This document shows positions 1 through 6,062 of a stretch of 6,680 bases of DNA, in pieces (position 1 is the first letter of the stretch; every line of letters starts with the position of its first letter). Position numbers and translations under genes: made by a program. Origin of the DNA: JAYREN01 sp041908845 (GTDB lineage: Bacteria; Acidobacteriota; Holophagae; Holophagales; Holophagaceae); contig JAYREN010000178.1 of NCBI GenBank assembly GCA_041908845.1, positions 1-6,680 of the forward strand, read 5' to 3'. A model generated the notes under the pieces. The model was not told the DNA's origin, searched no databases, and saw only the letters and a program-made list of their open reading frames with translations.

Positions 1-1494
1 GGGATGATGTAGGGCCGCGAAGCGGGCCGCCGGACCCTCCTTGGGCAGACCAATGCCCGCGAGGGCATCGGAGAGGGCGCCCCGGAACGTCTCGGATGAA
101 AGCAGGGCCAGGGTGGGCGCGGGCAGCAGGGACGCGTTGAGGGCTTCCAGATGCTCCGTGATCCAAGCAGTGGAGACTCGACCGCTGCGGTAGTCCGGAT
201 GGCGGCTGATCGCCTGGAGGAAGGGCAGGTTCGTGGTGCAGCCCAGGATCACGAAGGATTCCAGGGCCTCGGTGAGGCGCGCGGTAGCCTGGGGGCGATC
301 CGCGCCCCACACGATGAGCTTGGCGATGAGGGAATCGAAGCGATCATTGACCCTGCCGCCCTCCATCACGCCGCTGTCCACGCGAATGCCTTCGCCCGCA
401 GGCTCTCGATAGACGAGCAAGGGCCCCGGTGTGGGCAGGAAACCCTGGCGAGGATCCTCCGCCAGGATGCGCGCCTCCAGGCTCACCCCACGGGGCGTGG
501 GCACGGTGAATTCAGCGGGATCGCCCAGGCTCCCGGGCCAGCGGCCTTCTGCGAGCTCAAGCTGGGCCTGCACCAGATCCACCCCGTACACCAGCTCGGT
601 GACGGGATGTTCCACCTGCAGCCGCGTGTTCATCTCCAGGAAGAAGAAGCGACCCGCCTCATCCAGCAGGAACTCCACCGTGCCCGCGCCCCGGTAATGG
701 GTCGCGCGCACCAGCGCCAGGGCCGCCCGCCCCATGTCTTCCCGAAGACTCGCATCGACCACAGGACTCGGCGCTTCCTCCAGCACCTTCTGATGACGGC
801 GCTGCAGCGAACACTCCCGCTCACCCAGGAAGACGCCACCGCCCTGCCCATCCCCAAAGATCTGGATCTCCACATGGCGCGGCGCGGAGAGATACCGTTC
901 CACGAAAACCGTGCCGTCCTTGAAGCTCGCCAGGGCCTCCTCCGAGGCGCGGCGAATCGCTTCCGGCAACAGATCGATGGATGCCACCACCCGCATGCCG
1001 CGCCCACCGCCCCCGCCGCTGGCCTTGACGAGGAATGGTGTGCAGACGCCTCGAGCGGTCAAGGCAGTGGCCCAGGCCTCGGTGGGCAGCTCTGCCAGTT
1101 CATGGGACAACAAGGCCTCCAAGGTCGGCACCCCGCACCGCTGGGCGAAGGCCTTGGCGGATTCCTTGCCGCCCAGCGCCCGCATGTTCTCCGCCGTGGG
1201 TCCCACGAAAGTGATGCCCGCCGCCTCCACCGCGGCGGCGAATTCCGCGTTCTCGGAGAGGAAGCCGTAGCCCGGATGGAGCAGCTCCGCCCCCCATCCC
1301 TGGGCGGCCGCGACGATCTCGGACACGGCCAGAAAGCTGGAGACCTCCAGCACGGCGTCGGCCTCCGCACGTACGGGCGCATCGGCATCCTCGGCGGTGG
1401 AAATCACCGCCACGGCGCAGCCCCGCGCCCGGGCCGCCCGCAGGATGCGCCGGGCGATCTCGCCGCGATTGGCGATGACCAGCCGCGAGGTCAT
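1..1494 (-). CDS. liuD: Methylcrotonyl-CoA carboxylase alpha (biotin carboxylase) subunit, 3' end cut by window
   Basis: This is the biotin carboxylase subunit of an acyl-CoA carboxylase. It uses ATP and bicarbonate to carboxylate biotin, and the beta subunit then transfers the carboxyl to the acyl-CoA. The frame is open for 498 codons to the window edge. Visible are the N-terminal fold (LVIANRGEIARRI, residues 5-17; HPGYGFLSEN, 73-82), the ATP-grasp glycine loop (KASGGGGGRGM, 157-167), RHVEIQ (206-211), RRHQK (232-236), EMNTRLQVEHPVTE (287-300) and the C-terminal biotin carboxylase part to about 445. By comparison with E. coli AccC, the ATP, metal and catalytic residues are present (K110, K157, H207, H234, K236, E274, E287, N289, R291, E295, R342). 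The remaining BT and biotinyl (AMKM-type) domains, roughly 150 residues, lie outside. The ATG overlaps the liuC stop by 4 nt (ATGA), which fixes the start. A loop near residues 50-56 is shorter than usual. Assignment to MCC, as opposed to propionyl- or geranyl-CoA carboxylase, rests on the neighbours. Confidence 0.93.
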   Translation of the reverse strand, partial: MTSRLVIANRGEIARRILRAARARGCAVAVISTAEDADAPVRAEADAVLEVSSFLAVSEIVAAAQGWGAELLHPGYGFLSENAEFAAAVEAAGITFVGPTAENMRALGGKESAKAFAQRCGVPTLEALLSHELAELPTEAWATALTARGVCTPFLVKASGGGGGRGMRVVASIDLLPEAIRRASEEALASFKDGTVFVERYLSAPRHVEIQIFGDGQGGGVFLGERECSLQRRHQKVLEEAPSPVVDASLREDMGRAALALVRATHYRGAGTVEFLLDEAGRFFFLEMNTRLQVEHPVTELVYGVDLVQAQLELAEGRWPGSLGDPAEFTVPTPRGVSLEARILAEDPRQGFLPTPGPLLVYREPAGEGIRVDSGVMEGGRVNDRFDSLIAKLIVWGADRPQATARLTEALESFVILGCTTNLPFLQAISRHPDYRSGRVSTAWITEHLEALNASLLPAPTLALLSSETFRGALSDALAGIGLPKEGPAARFAALHHP

Positions 1495-2351
1495 GGGTGC
1501 CCCGCGCCCTGGGGCAACCCCGCCCGCCAGGGAGCGGGTTGTTTCTCCAGGAAGGCGCTGAGCCCCGCCTGCCCTTCCGCCGAGGCCCGAGCCTCGGCGA
1601 TGGCGGAGATGGTGAATTCGGTGAGGCCCTCATCCGGCAAGGGCACCCCCTGGAGCAGCAGTCCTTTGGTGCGGCGGGCGGCCTCCGGCCCGGCCTTCAG
1701 ACATTCGAGGACCACCTCCGACAACCGGGTTTCAAGATCCGAGGGAACAGAGACGAGGTGATGGACGAGGCCCATGGCCTGGGCTTCTTCTCCTGAGATT
1801 CTTCGCCCGGTAAGCATCAGTTCACCGCCCCGACTCACGCCAAGTTTCCGAAGGACATAGGGACTGATCACGCCGGGCACGATCCCCAGGCGCACCTCCG
1901 TGGTGGCGAAAGTCGCCTGGGCCTCGGCCACCACGATATCGGCGCAGGCAGCCAGGCCCAGGCCGCCCCCGATGGCCGCGCCCTGGATCGCAGCGAGCAC
2001 CGGCGCGGGGAAGGAGGCCAGACGATGGAACAGCTGCGCCAGGCTGCGCGCCTCCGCCACGTTCTGGGCCATGGAAGCCGTGGCCAGGGTCCGCATGTAG
2101 CCGAGGTCGGCCCCGGCGCAGAAGACATCGCCCTCACCCTCCAGGAGCAGGAGCCGCAGTTGCCCTGCAGGCAAGGCGGCGAGCGCCTCGAGGCTGCGGG
2201 AGAGTTCGCTGATCATCGCGCCGTCGAAGGCGTTCCGCAGCTCGGGACGCGTCAGCACGAGACGTACTACGCCATGGGCCAGCCGCTCCACCCGGATGCG
2301 CTCGCCCTGGAAGAGGGGTGCCTCGATGGGAAAACCGGCCAGACCCTTCAT
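1491..2351 (-). CDS. liuC: Enoyl-CoA hydratase family, probable 3-methylglutaconyl-CoA hydratase
   Basis: A 286-residue crotonase-fold protein. In this setting it should hydrate 3-methylglutaconyl-CoA to HMG-CoA in leucine breakdown in the cytoplasm. Seen in the sequence: the first oxyanion-hole segment DVFCAGADLGYM (75-86), the second, GAAIGGGLGLAACAD (124-138), and the catalytic-helix segment TTEVRLGIVPGVISPYV (150-166). Of the two glutamates of rat mitochondrial hydratase (E144 and E164), the second is kept (E152) while the first is glycine (G132). As I recall, the combination of GGGLGL with a P-x-x-ISPYV motif is typical of the LiuC/AtuE-like hydratases. The C-terminal GLSAFLEKQPAPW (263-275) is the usual crotonase tail. 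The start is set by a 4-nt ATGA overlap with the upstream AtuA-family gene; the Shine-Dalgarno is weak (GGGA), so coupled translation is likely. Its own stop overlaps the liuD start in the same way. An isomerase or other crotonase activity cannot be excluded from sequence alone. Confidence 0.9.
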   Translation of the reverse strand: MKGLAGFPIEAPLFQGERIRVERLAHGVVRLVLTRPELRNAFDGAMISELSRSLEALAALPAGQLRLLLLEGEGDVFCAGADLGYMRTLATASMAQNVAEARSLAQLFHRLASFPAPVLAAIQGAAIGGGLGLAACADIVVAEAQATFATTEVRLGIVPGVISPYVLRKLGVSRGGELMLTGRRISGEEAQAMGLVHHLVSVPSDLETRLSEVVLECLKAGPEAARRTKGLLLQGVPLPDEGLTEFTISAIAEARASAEGQAGLSAFLEKQPAPWRAGLPQGAGHP

Positions 2352-4240
2352 CGACGGATCCCGGGTACGAGCTCGCCTTCGCAGGCGGCGTTCTCGGGAC
2401 GAATGGAGGCCAGCAGCGCCTCGGGGATCTCCACTTCGCAGCGCAGGAGGGCCTGGGAAAGCGTCTTGCCCTGGGCATCGATGAAGAGGCTCAGGGTGCC
2501 GCCTCCGCCCAGCGCCTCAGCCAGCAGGAAGTTCAGCGCCCAGAGATTCGGCACCAAGTGGCGCTGCACCTCGCCTCGACAGACACTGTCGAACCAGCGC
2601 CCCACGCGTTCCGCGGTGATGTTCTCCCGCATCCAGGCGTAGCACTCCGGCGAACGACCGATGAGGCCGATGTTGGCGGTGTCGCCCTTGTCGCCGCTGC
2701 GGGCGTGGGCGATGCGCATGAGGGGCACCCGCACCAGGCGTCCCACCGCCACGGTCTCCTCGTCCCAGGGATCCGCAGGCGGGTGATCGCTGCCGGGGAG
2801 GCCCTTGGAAACGAGCCAGGGGAGTTCGCCGGTCCTAAAGACTTCCCTCAGGTCCCCGCCCGCCTGCACCTCCAGGACGCGCACGGTCGGCAGGGCGCAG
2901 TCCTGGGGCATGAGGGCGGGCCAGTAGCTCACGATCTCTGAGATGGCAGGAGCGCCGCCCGTGACCGCCACTCCGGAGGGACCGGAGAGGATCATGGAGG
3001 GCAGAAGCTTGCGGTAGACCTCCAGGGATTGCCGCTCATGGCCGCGGACCCCCAGACGCAGCAGCACCTCGGTGGCCGTTTGGGAAGGCGTGAGCGCGCG
3101 ATGGGTGGCATCGTCGCCCACGTATTCCGTGCAGGCGCTCTCCAGGGGCAGCAGACGGGCACGGATGATCTCCTGGGCGCAGCGCTCCCAGAAGGTACGG
3201 GCGAAGACCTCGGCCTTGGCCCGGGCATCGGGACCCGACACGATCAGCGAACCGCTGGCCTTGAAGCCATCGGCGTAGGCGATGCTGACCTTCAGGAGAT
3301 CCGTGGCGGGACGCCCCTTGACCCCGGAGACCCGAACGCGGTCCGGGCCATCCTCCGCCAACTGGACGGTGGAGAAATCCGCGATGACATCCGGCGTGAG
3401 GTAGCTCTGGGGATGGCCCATCTCGTACAGGAGCTGTTCCCGCACGGTCTGGCAGGACACCAGCCCCCCACTGCCCGGGTGCTTGGTCGCCACGAAGGAG
3501 CCATCGGCCTCGCACTCCACAATGGGAAAGCCCATGTCGATGAAGGAGGGCACCTTGCGCCAGTCCGTGAAATTGCCGCCGGTGGCCTGGGCGCCGCATT
3601 CGATGATGTGCCCGGCCACGATGCCGCTGGCCAGGCGATCCCAGTCGTCAGGCGCCCAGTTGAAGGCGTGGATGAGGGCCGCCAGAGTGATCCCGGTGTC
3701 TGTCACTCGCCCGCAGAGCACGATGTCGGGGTCGCTCTTCAGGGCCTCCGCCACGGGCATGGCACCGAAATAGGCATTGGCCGCCAGCACCTTGTCGGCA
3801 TAGGCGTCGAAGGCCTCGCCGGTTTCCATGTTCCGGAAATCCACGCCCTGGGCGCGAAGCTCGCTCATGCGCCCGGCGATGTCATCGCCCTCCACCACGG
3901 CGATGCGCAGCTTCAAGCCCTTGGCCCGAGCCAGGGCGGCCAGGGCCTCGGCACAACCGGAAGGGTTCACGCCACCGGCGTTGGTGATGATCCTGATCCG
4001 ACGGCGGAGGATTTCCTCCAACAGCGGTTCCACCTGGGTCACGAAATCGCGCGCGTAGCCCGCGCTCGGATCCTTGAGCTTCTGCTTCTGCAGGATGCTC
4101 ATGGTGACTTCCGCCAGGTAGTCGATGGAGATGACATCCACCGGCAGGGAGCCCATCACCTGCCGCCGAAGCGCATAGGGATCATCCCCCCAGTAGCCAC
4201 CGGCGTTGGCAATGCGGAGCGTGCGGGAATCATGCGGCAT
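2348..4240 (-). CDS. Acyclic terpene utilization AtuA family protein (DUF1446), two-domain form
   Basis: A 630-residue soluble protein of the AtuA/DUF1446 family, named for a gene in the Pseudomonas citronellol/geraniol (atu) cluster. I know of no firmly established biochemical function. The N-terminal domain (about 7-450) carries family landmarks: ANAGGYWGDD (11-20), ITNAGGVNPSG (85-95), CGRVTDTG (176-183), ECGAQATGGNFTDW (214-227) and KHPGSGG (253-259). The C-terminal AtuA-like domain (about 505-612) contains HARSGDKGDTANIG (512-525). This C-terminal domain is a separate small protein in some relatives; here it is fused. No signal peptide or membrane segment is seen. The ATG at 4240 is preceded by GGAG at 8-nt spacing. 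The stop overlaps the liuC start by 4 nt, so the gene is co-translated with leucine-pathway genes. That context suggests a role with a branched acyl-CoA, perhaps at the 3-methylglutaconyl/HMG-CoA level, but this is inference. Family assignment is firm, function open. Confidence 0.93.
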   Translation of the reverse strand: MPHDSRTLRIANAGGYWGDDPYALRRQVMGSLPVDVISIDYLAEVTMSILQKQKLKDPSAGYARDFVTQVEPLLEEILRRRIRIITNAGGVNPSGCAEALAALARAKGLKLRIAVVEGDDIAGRMSELRAQGVDFRNMETGEAFDAYADKVLAANAYFGAMPVAEALKSDPDIVLCGRVTDTGITLAALIHAFNWAPDDWDRLASGIVAGHIIECGAQATGGNFTDWRKVPSFIDMGFPIVECEADGSFVATKHPGSGGLVSCQTVREQLLYEMGHPQSYLTPDVIADFSTVQLAEDGPDRVRVSGVKGRPATDLLKVSIAYADGFKASGSLIVSGPDARAKAEVFARTFWERCAQEIIRARLLPLESACTEYVGDDATHRALTPSQTATEVLLRLGVRGHERQSLEVYRKLLPSMILSGPSGVAVTGGAPAISEIVSYWPALMPQDCALPTVRVLEVQAGGDLREVFRTGELPWLVSKGLPGSDHPPADPWDEETVAVGRLVRVPLMRIAHARSGDKGDTANIGLIGRSPECYAWMRENITAERVGRWFDSVCRGEVQRHLVPNLWALNFLLAEALGGGGTLSLFIDAQGKTLSQALLRCEVEIPEALLASIRPENAACEGELVPGIRR

Positions 4241-4247
4241 GGTGGGA

Positions 4248-4251
4248 CTCC
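4248..4251 (-). promoter_or_regulatory. Ribosome binding site of the AtuA-family gene
   Basis: On the minus strand GGAG (within CCGGAGT) lies 7-8 nt before the ATG at 4240. This is the first gene after the intergenic gap, so it needs its own ribosome entry. The site supports this ATG over later in-frame starts. Confidence 0.7.
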
Positions 4252-4292
4252 GGACGAAATCGGTCCACGGATGAACACTGATTCACACGGAT

Positions 4293-4312
4293 AAAAAATG
4301 GAAGAGGCCTCC
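4293..4312 (-). terminator. Weak terminator-like hairpin with T6 tract (tentative)
   Basis: On the minus strand GGAGG-CCT-CTTCC can pair (five pairs, one of them G-T, loop of three) and is followed by A and then six T. The stem is short and weak for an intrinsic terminator, and the T tract abuts the left arm of the inverted repeat. If it works, it would attenuate readthrough from liuB into the AtuA-family gene. This could equally be chance. Confidence 0.2.
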
Positions 4313-4414
4313 GGGTTTTCAGAGAGCCGCCTGCATCAAAGATGAAACCAGGGATCGTCCAAAACGAGTCACACCTGGAACCCAACCAGAGCGCATCGCG
4401 CTTCGTCATATTCA

Positions 4415-4441
4415 ATCCGTGTTCATCCGTGTTCATCCGTG
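4415..4441. repeat. Short tandem repeat, 10-nt unit ATCCGTGTTC, 2.7 copies
   Basis: The right arm of the inverted repeat is a perfect tandem array: ATCCGTGTTC twice, followed by ATCCGTG. The left arm shows the same 10-nt periodicity on the other strand but is degraded in its middle unit. The perfect period indicates slippage or an element built from a repeated unit. It begins outside coding sequence, 13 nt downstream of the liuB stop codon. Confidence 0.85.
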
Positions 4442-4454
4442 CACTGCCTTCTTT

Positions 4455-6062
4455 TTAGAACCGGTACACCCCGGTTCGTGTGTCCTCGATGGGCGTAGAG
4501 AGGGTCGTAGCGAGGCTCGCGGCGAGGGTGGCTCGGGTGGCGCGCATATCGATGACGCCATCATCCCAGAGCCGGGCCGAGGCGTGGAAGGGATGACCTT
4601 CCCGCTCGTACTTTTCGCGGATCGGCCCGGCGATGGCCTCGGCCTCTTCGTGGGACAGCGAATGTCCATCACGGGCCACCTGGTCCCGCTTGACGGTGAC
4701 CAGCACCGAGGCCGCCTGCTCCCCGCCCATGACGGAGATGCGGGACGTGGGCCAGGTCCACAGGAAGCGCGGATCGTAGGCCCGGCCGCACATGCCGTAG
4801 TTCCCGGCACCGAAGCTGCCCCCCATCATCAGCGTGATCTTGGGCACCCGCGCCGTGGCCACGGCATGCACCATCTTGGCGCCATCCTTGGCGATGCCCC
4901 CCCGCTCATACTGGGCCCCCACCATGTAGCCCGTGATGTTCTGGAGGAAGAGCAGCGGGATCTTCTGGGTGGTGCAGAGCTCGATGAAGTGCGCCGCCTT
5001 CAGGGCGCTCTCGCTAAAGAGCACGCCGTTGTTGGCCAAAATACCGCAGGGCATGCCCTCGATGTGGGCGAACCCCGTCAGCAGCGTGGTGCCGAAGCGG
5101 GCCTTGAATTCCGCGAAGCGGCTGCCGTCCAGGAGCCGGGCCAGGGCCTCGCGCATATCGATCTGGCGGCGCAGATCCCGGGGCCACACCCCCAGGATTT
5201 CATCGGGGTCATAGGCCGGAGGCTCGGAGGTGCGCAGGTCCACCCGGGCCGCTTCATGGGCGCCCAGATGGGAAACCAGCTCCCGCAGAATCTGGATCGC
5301 CTGGGCGTCATCCTCGGCAAAGTGATCCGCCACTCCAGAGATCTCGGTATGGACCCGGGCGCCCCCCAGGTCCTCGGCGCTCACATCTTCGCCGGTGGCG
5401 GCCTTCACCAGGGGTGGTCCGCCGAGGAAGATCGTGCCGGTGCCGTTCACGATGATGGACTGGTCGCTCATGGCGGGCACGTACGCGCCCCCCGCCGTGC
5501 AGCTGCCCATCACCGCCGAGAGCTGGGGAATGCCCGCTGCGGACAGTAGCGCCTGGTTGTAGAAGATGCGGCCAAAGTGTTCCTTGTCGGGGAATACTTC
5601 GTCCTGGAGGGGCAGGTAGGCGCCGCCGCTGTCCACCAGGTAGAGGCACGGCAGGCGATTCTCCAGGGCGATCTCCTGGGCCCGCAGATGTTTCTTCACA
5701 GTGAGCGGATAGTACGTGCCTCCCTTCACCGTGGCGTCGTTGGCCACGATCATGCAGGGGCGCCCCTGCACCATGCCCACCCCGGCCACCAGTCCCGCTG
5801 CGGGTACGGCCTCGCCGTACACGCCGTGGGCCGCAAAGAGACCGATCTCCAGGAAGGGCGTGCCCCGATCACAGAGGGCCGCGATGCGTTCCCGCACGAA
5901 CAGTTTCCCCTGACTCGCGTGCCGTGCCTGCGCCTTCTCCCCGCCCCCTTGGCGCAAACTCGCTTTGAGGCTTTCCAGCTCCCGACAGAGCCCCAGATTG
6001 TGCGCGTGATTGAGCCGCCACTCCTCCGACGAAGTCCGGAGATGGCTGCGGATCATCGTCAT
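4455..6062 (-). CDS. liuB: Methylcrotonyl-CoA carboxylase beta (carboxyltransferase) subunit
   Basis: This carboxyltransferase moves the carboxyl group from carboxybiotin on the alpha subunit to 3-methylcrotonyl-CoA, giving 3-methylglutaconyl-CoA. The protein is 535 residues, the usual length for MCC beta. The N-terminal carboxyltransferase half shows ANDATVKGGTYYPLTVKKHL (107-126), VDSGGAYLP (143-151), GSCTAGGAYVPAMSD (186-200), FLGGPPLVKAATGE (212-225) and ISGVADH (241-247). The C-terminal half shows ILANNGVLFSESALKAAHFI (341-360), FLQNITGYMVG (372-382), GGSFGAGNYGMCGRAYDPRF (414-433) and SVMGGEQAASVL (443-454). The GGSFGAGNYGMCGRAY and MGGEQAA blocks are MCC/geranyl-CoA carboxylase features and are distinct from propionyl-CoA carboxylase. 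MCC is preferred over geranyl-CoA carboxylase because of the liu gene order. The start overlaps the upstream dehydrogenase stop by 4 nt (ATGA) with AGGAG 5 nt before it. The last codons and stop can form a 7-bp hairpin. Confidence 0.94.
   Translation of the reverse strand: MTMIRSHLRTSSEEWRLNHAHNLGLCRELESLKASLRQGGGEKAQARHASQGKLFVRERIAALCDRGTPFLEIGLFAAHGVYGEAVPAAGLVAGVGMVQGRPCMIVANDATVKGGTYYPLTVKKHLRAQEIALENRLPCLYLVDSGGAYLPLQDEVFPDKEHFGRIFYNQALLSAAGIPQLSAVMGSCTAGGAYVPAMSDQSIIVNGTGTIFLGGPPLVKAATGEDVSAEDLGGARVHTEISGVADHFAEDDAQAIQILRELVSHLGAHEAARVDLRTSEPPAYDPDEILGVWPRDLRRQIDMREALARLLDGSRFAEFKARFGTTLLTGFAHIEGMPCGILANNGVLFSESALKAAHFIELCTTQKIPLLFLQNITGYMVGAQYERGGIAKDGAKMVHAVATARVPKITLMMGGSFGAGNYGMCGRAYDPRFLWTWPTSRISVMGGEQAASVLVTVKRDQVARDGHSLSHEEAEAIAGPIREKYEREGHPFHASARLWDDGVIDMRATRATLAASLATTLSTPIEDTRTGVYRF
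4458..4477 (-). other. Perfect 7-bp hairpin over the liuB stop region
   Basis: On the minus strand GAACCGG, a 6-nt loop GGTGTA and CCGGTTC form a perfect 7-bp stem over the last liuB codons, immediately before the TAA stop completes. What follows is A-rich, not T-rich, so it is not a canonical intrinsic terminator on this strand. It may be a coding coincidence, or it may protect the 3' end of the upstream message together with the adjacent inverted repeat. Confidence 0.4.

Larger units (their letters stand above)
4266..4441. repeat. Intergenic inverted-repeat element, 27-nt arms around a 122-nt centre
   Basis: The gap between the MCC beta gene and the AtuA-family gene contains two arms, 4266-4292 and 4415-4441, that are reverse complements at 24 of 27 positions by hand alignment. 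Both arms are built from the unit ATCCGTG/CACGGAT. In RNA they could form a long imperfect stem enclosing the 122-nt middle, which has short hairpin potential of its own (for example AGCGC-ATC-GCGCT at 4390-4402). The right arm starts 13 nt after the liuB stop, and the left arm ends 14 nt upstream of the GGAG of the next gene, so the element fills the gap almost exactly. Repeats reading ATCCGTGTTCATCCGTG are, from memory, common interspersed intergenic sequences in several environmental bacterial genomes. No transposase, and no clear target-site duplication at the edges. Confidence 0.75.

Noticed and set aside
1100..1633. 177-codon minus-strand frame at the liuC/liuD junction
   Set aside because: It is in the wrong frame across both genes. 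The biotin carboxylase frame starting at 1494 carries the family motifs and is open to the window edge.
151..1761. 536-codon open frame on the plus strand
   Set aside because: It lies antisense to the biotin carboxylase and hydratase genes, has low-complexity His/Arg/Gly/Ala-rich composition, shows no recognisable domain, and is the expected shadow in high-GC coding DNA.
3029..4294. 421-codon open frame on the plus strand
   Set aside because: It is antisense to the AtuA-family gene, has no domain, and its C-terminal residues come from the inverted repeat.
4230..4436. 68-codon minus-strand frame starting MNTDEHG and overlapping the AtuA-family start by 11 nt
   Set aside because: Its start and C-terminal part are translations of the two repeat arms, there is no good ribosome site, and no domain is visible. 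Such peptides are typical artefacts of this kind of repeat.
4266..4441. CRISPR array or transposon in the gap
   Set aside because: The 10-nt tandem unit has no spacers, and no transposase or clear target-site duplication was found.
4241..4454. Sigma70-type promoter on the minus strand in the gap (for example TTGGAC followed by a T-rich segment)
   Set aside because: No -10 hexamer with better than chance match at proper spacing. A promoter may exist but cannot be supported by eye.
4419..5549. 376-codon open frame on the plus strand starting in the tandem repeat
   Set aside because: It is antisense to liuB, which has unmistakable carboxyltransferase motifs throughout. The start arises from the repeat unit.
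4455..6062. Beta subunit as geranyl-CoA carboxylase (AtuC), suggested by the neighbouring AtuA-family gene
   Set aside because: Gene order and the LiuC-type hydratase fit the leucine pathway, and no other atu genes are visible. Not fully excluded without a tree.
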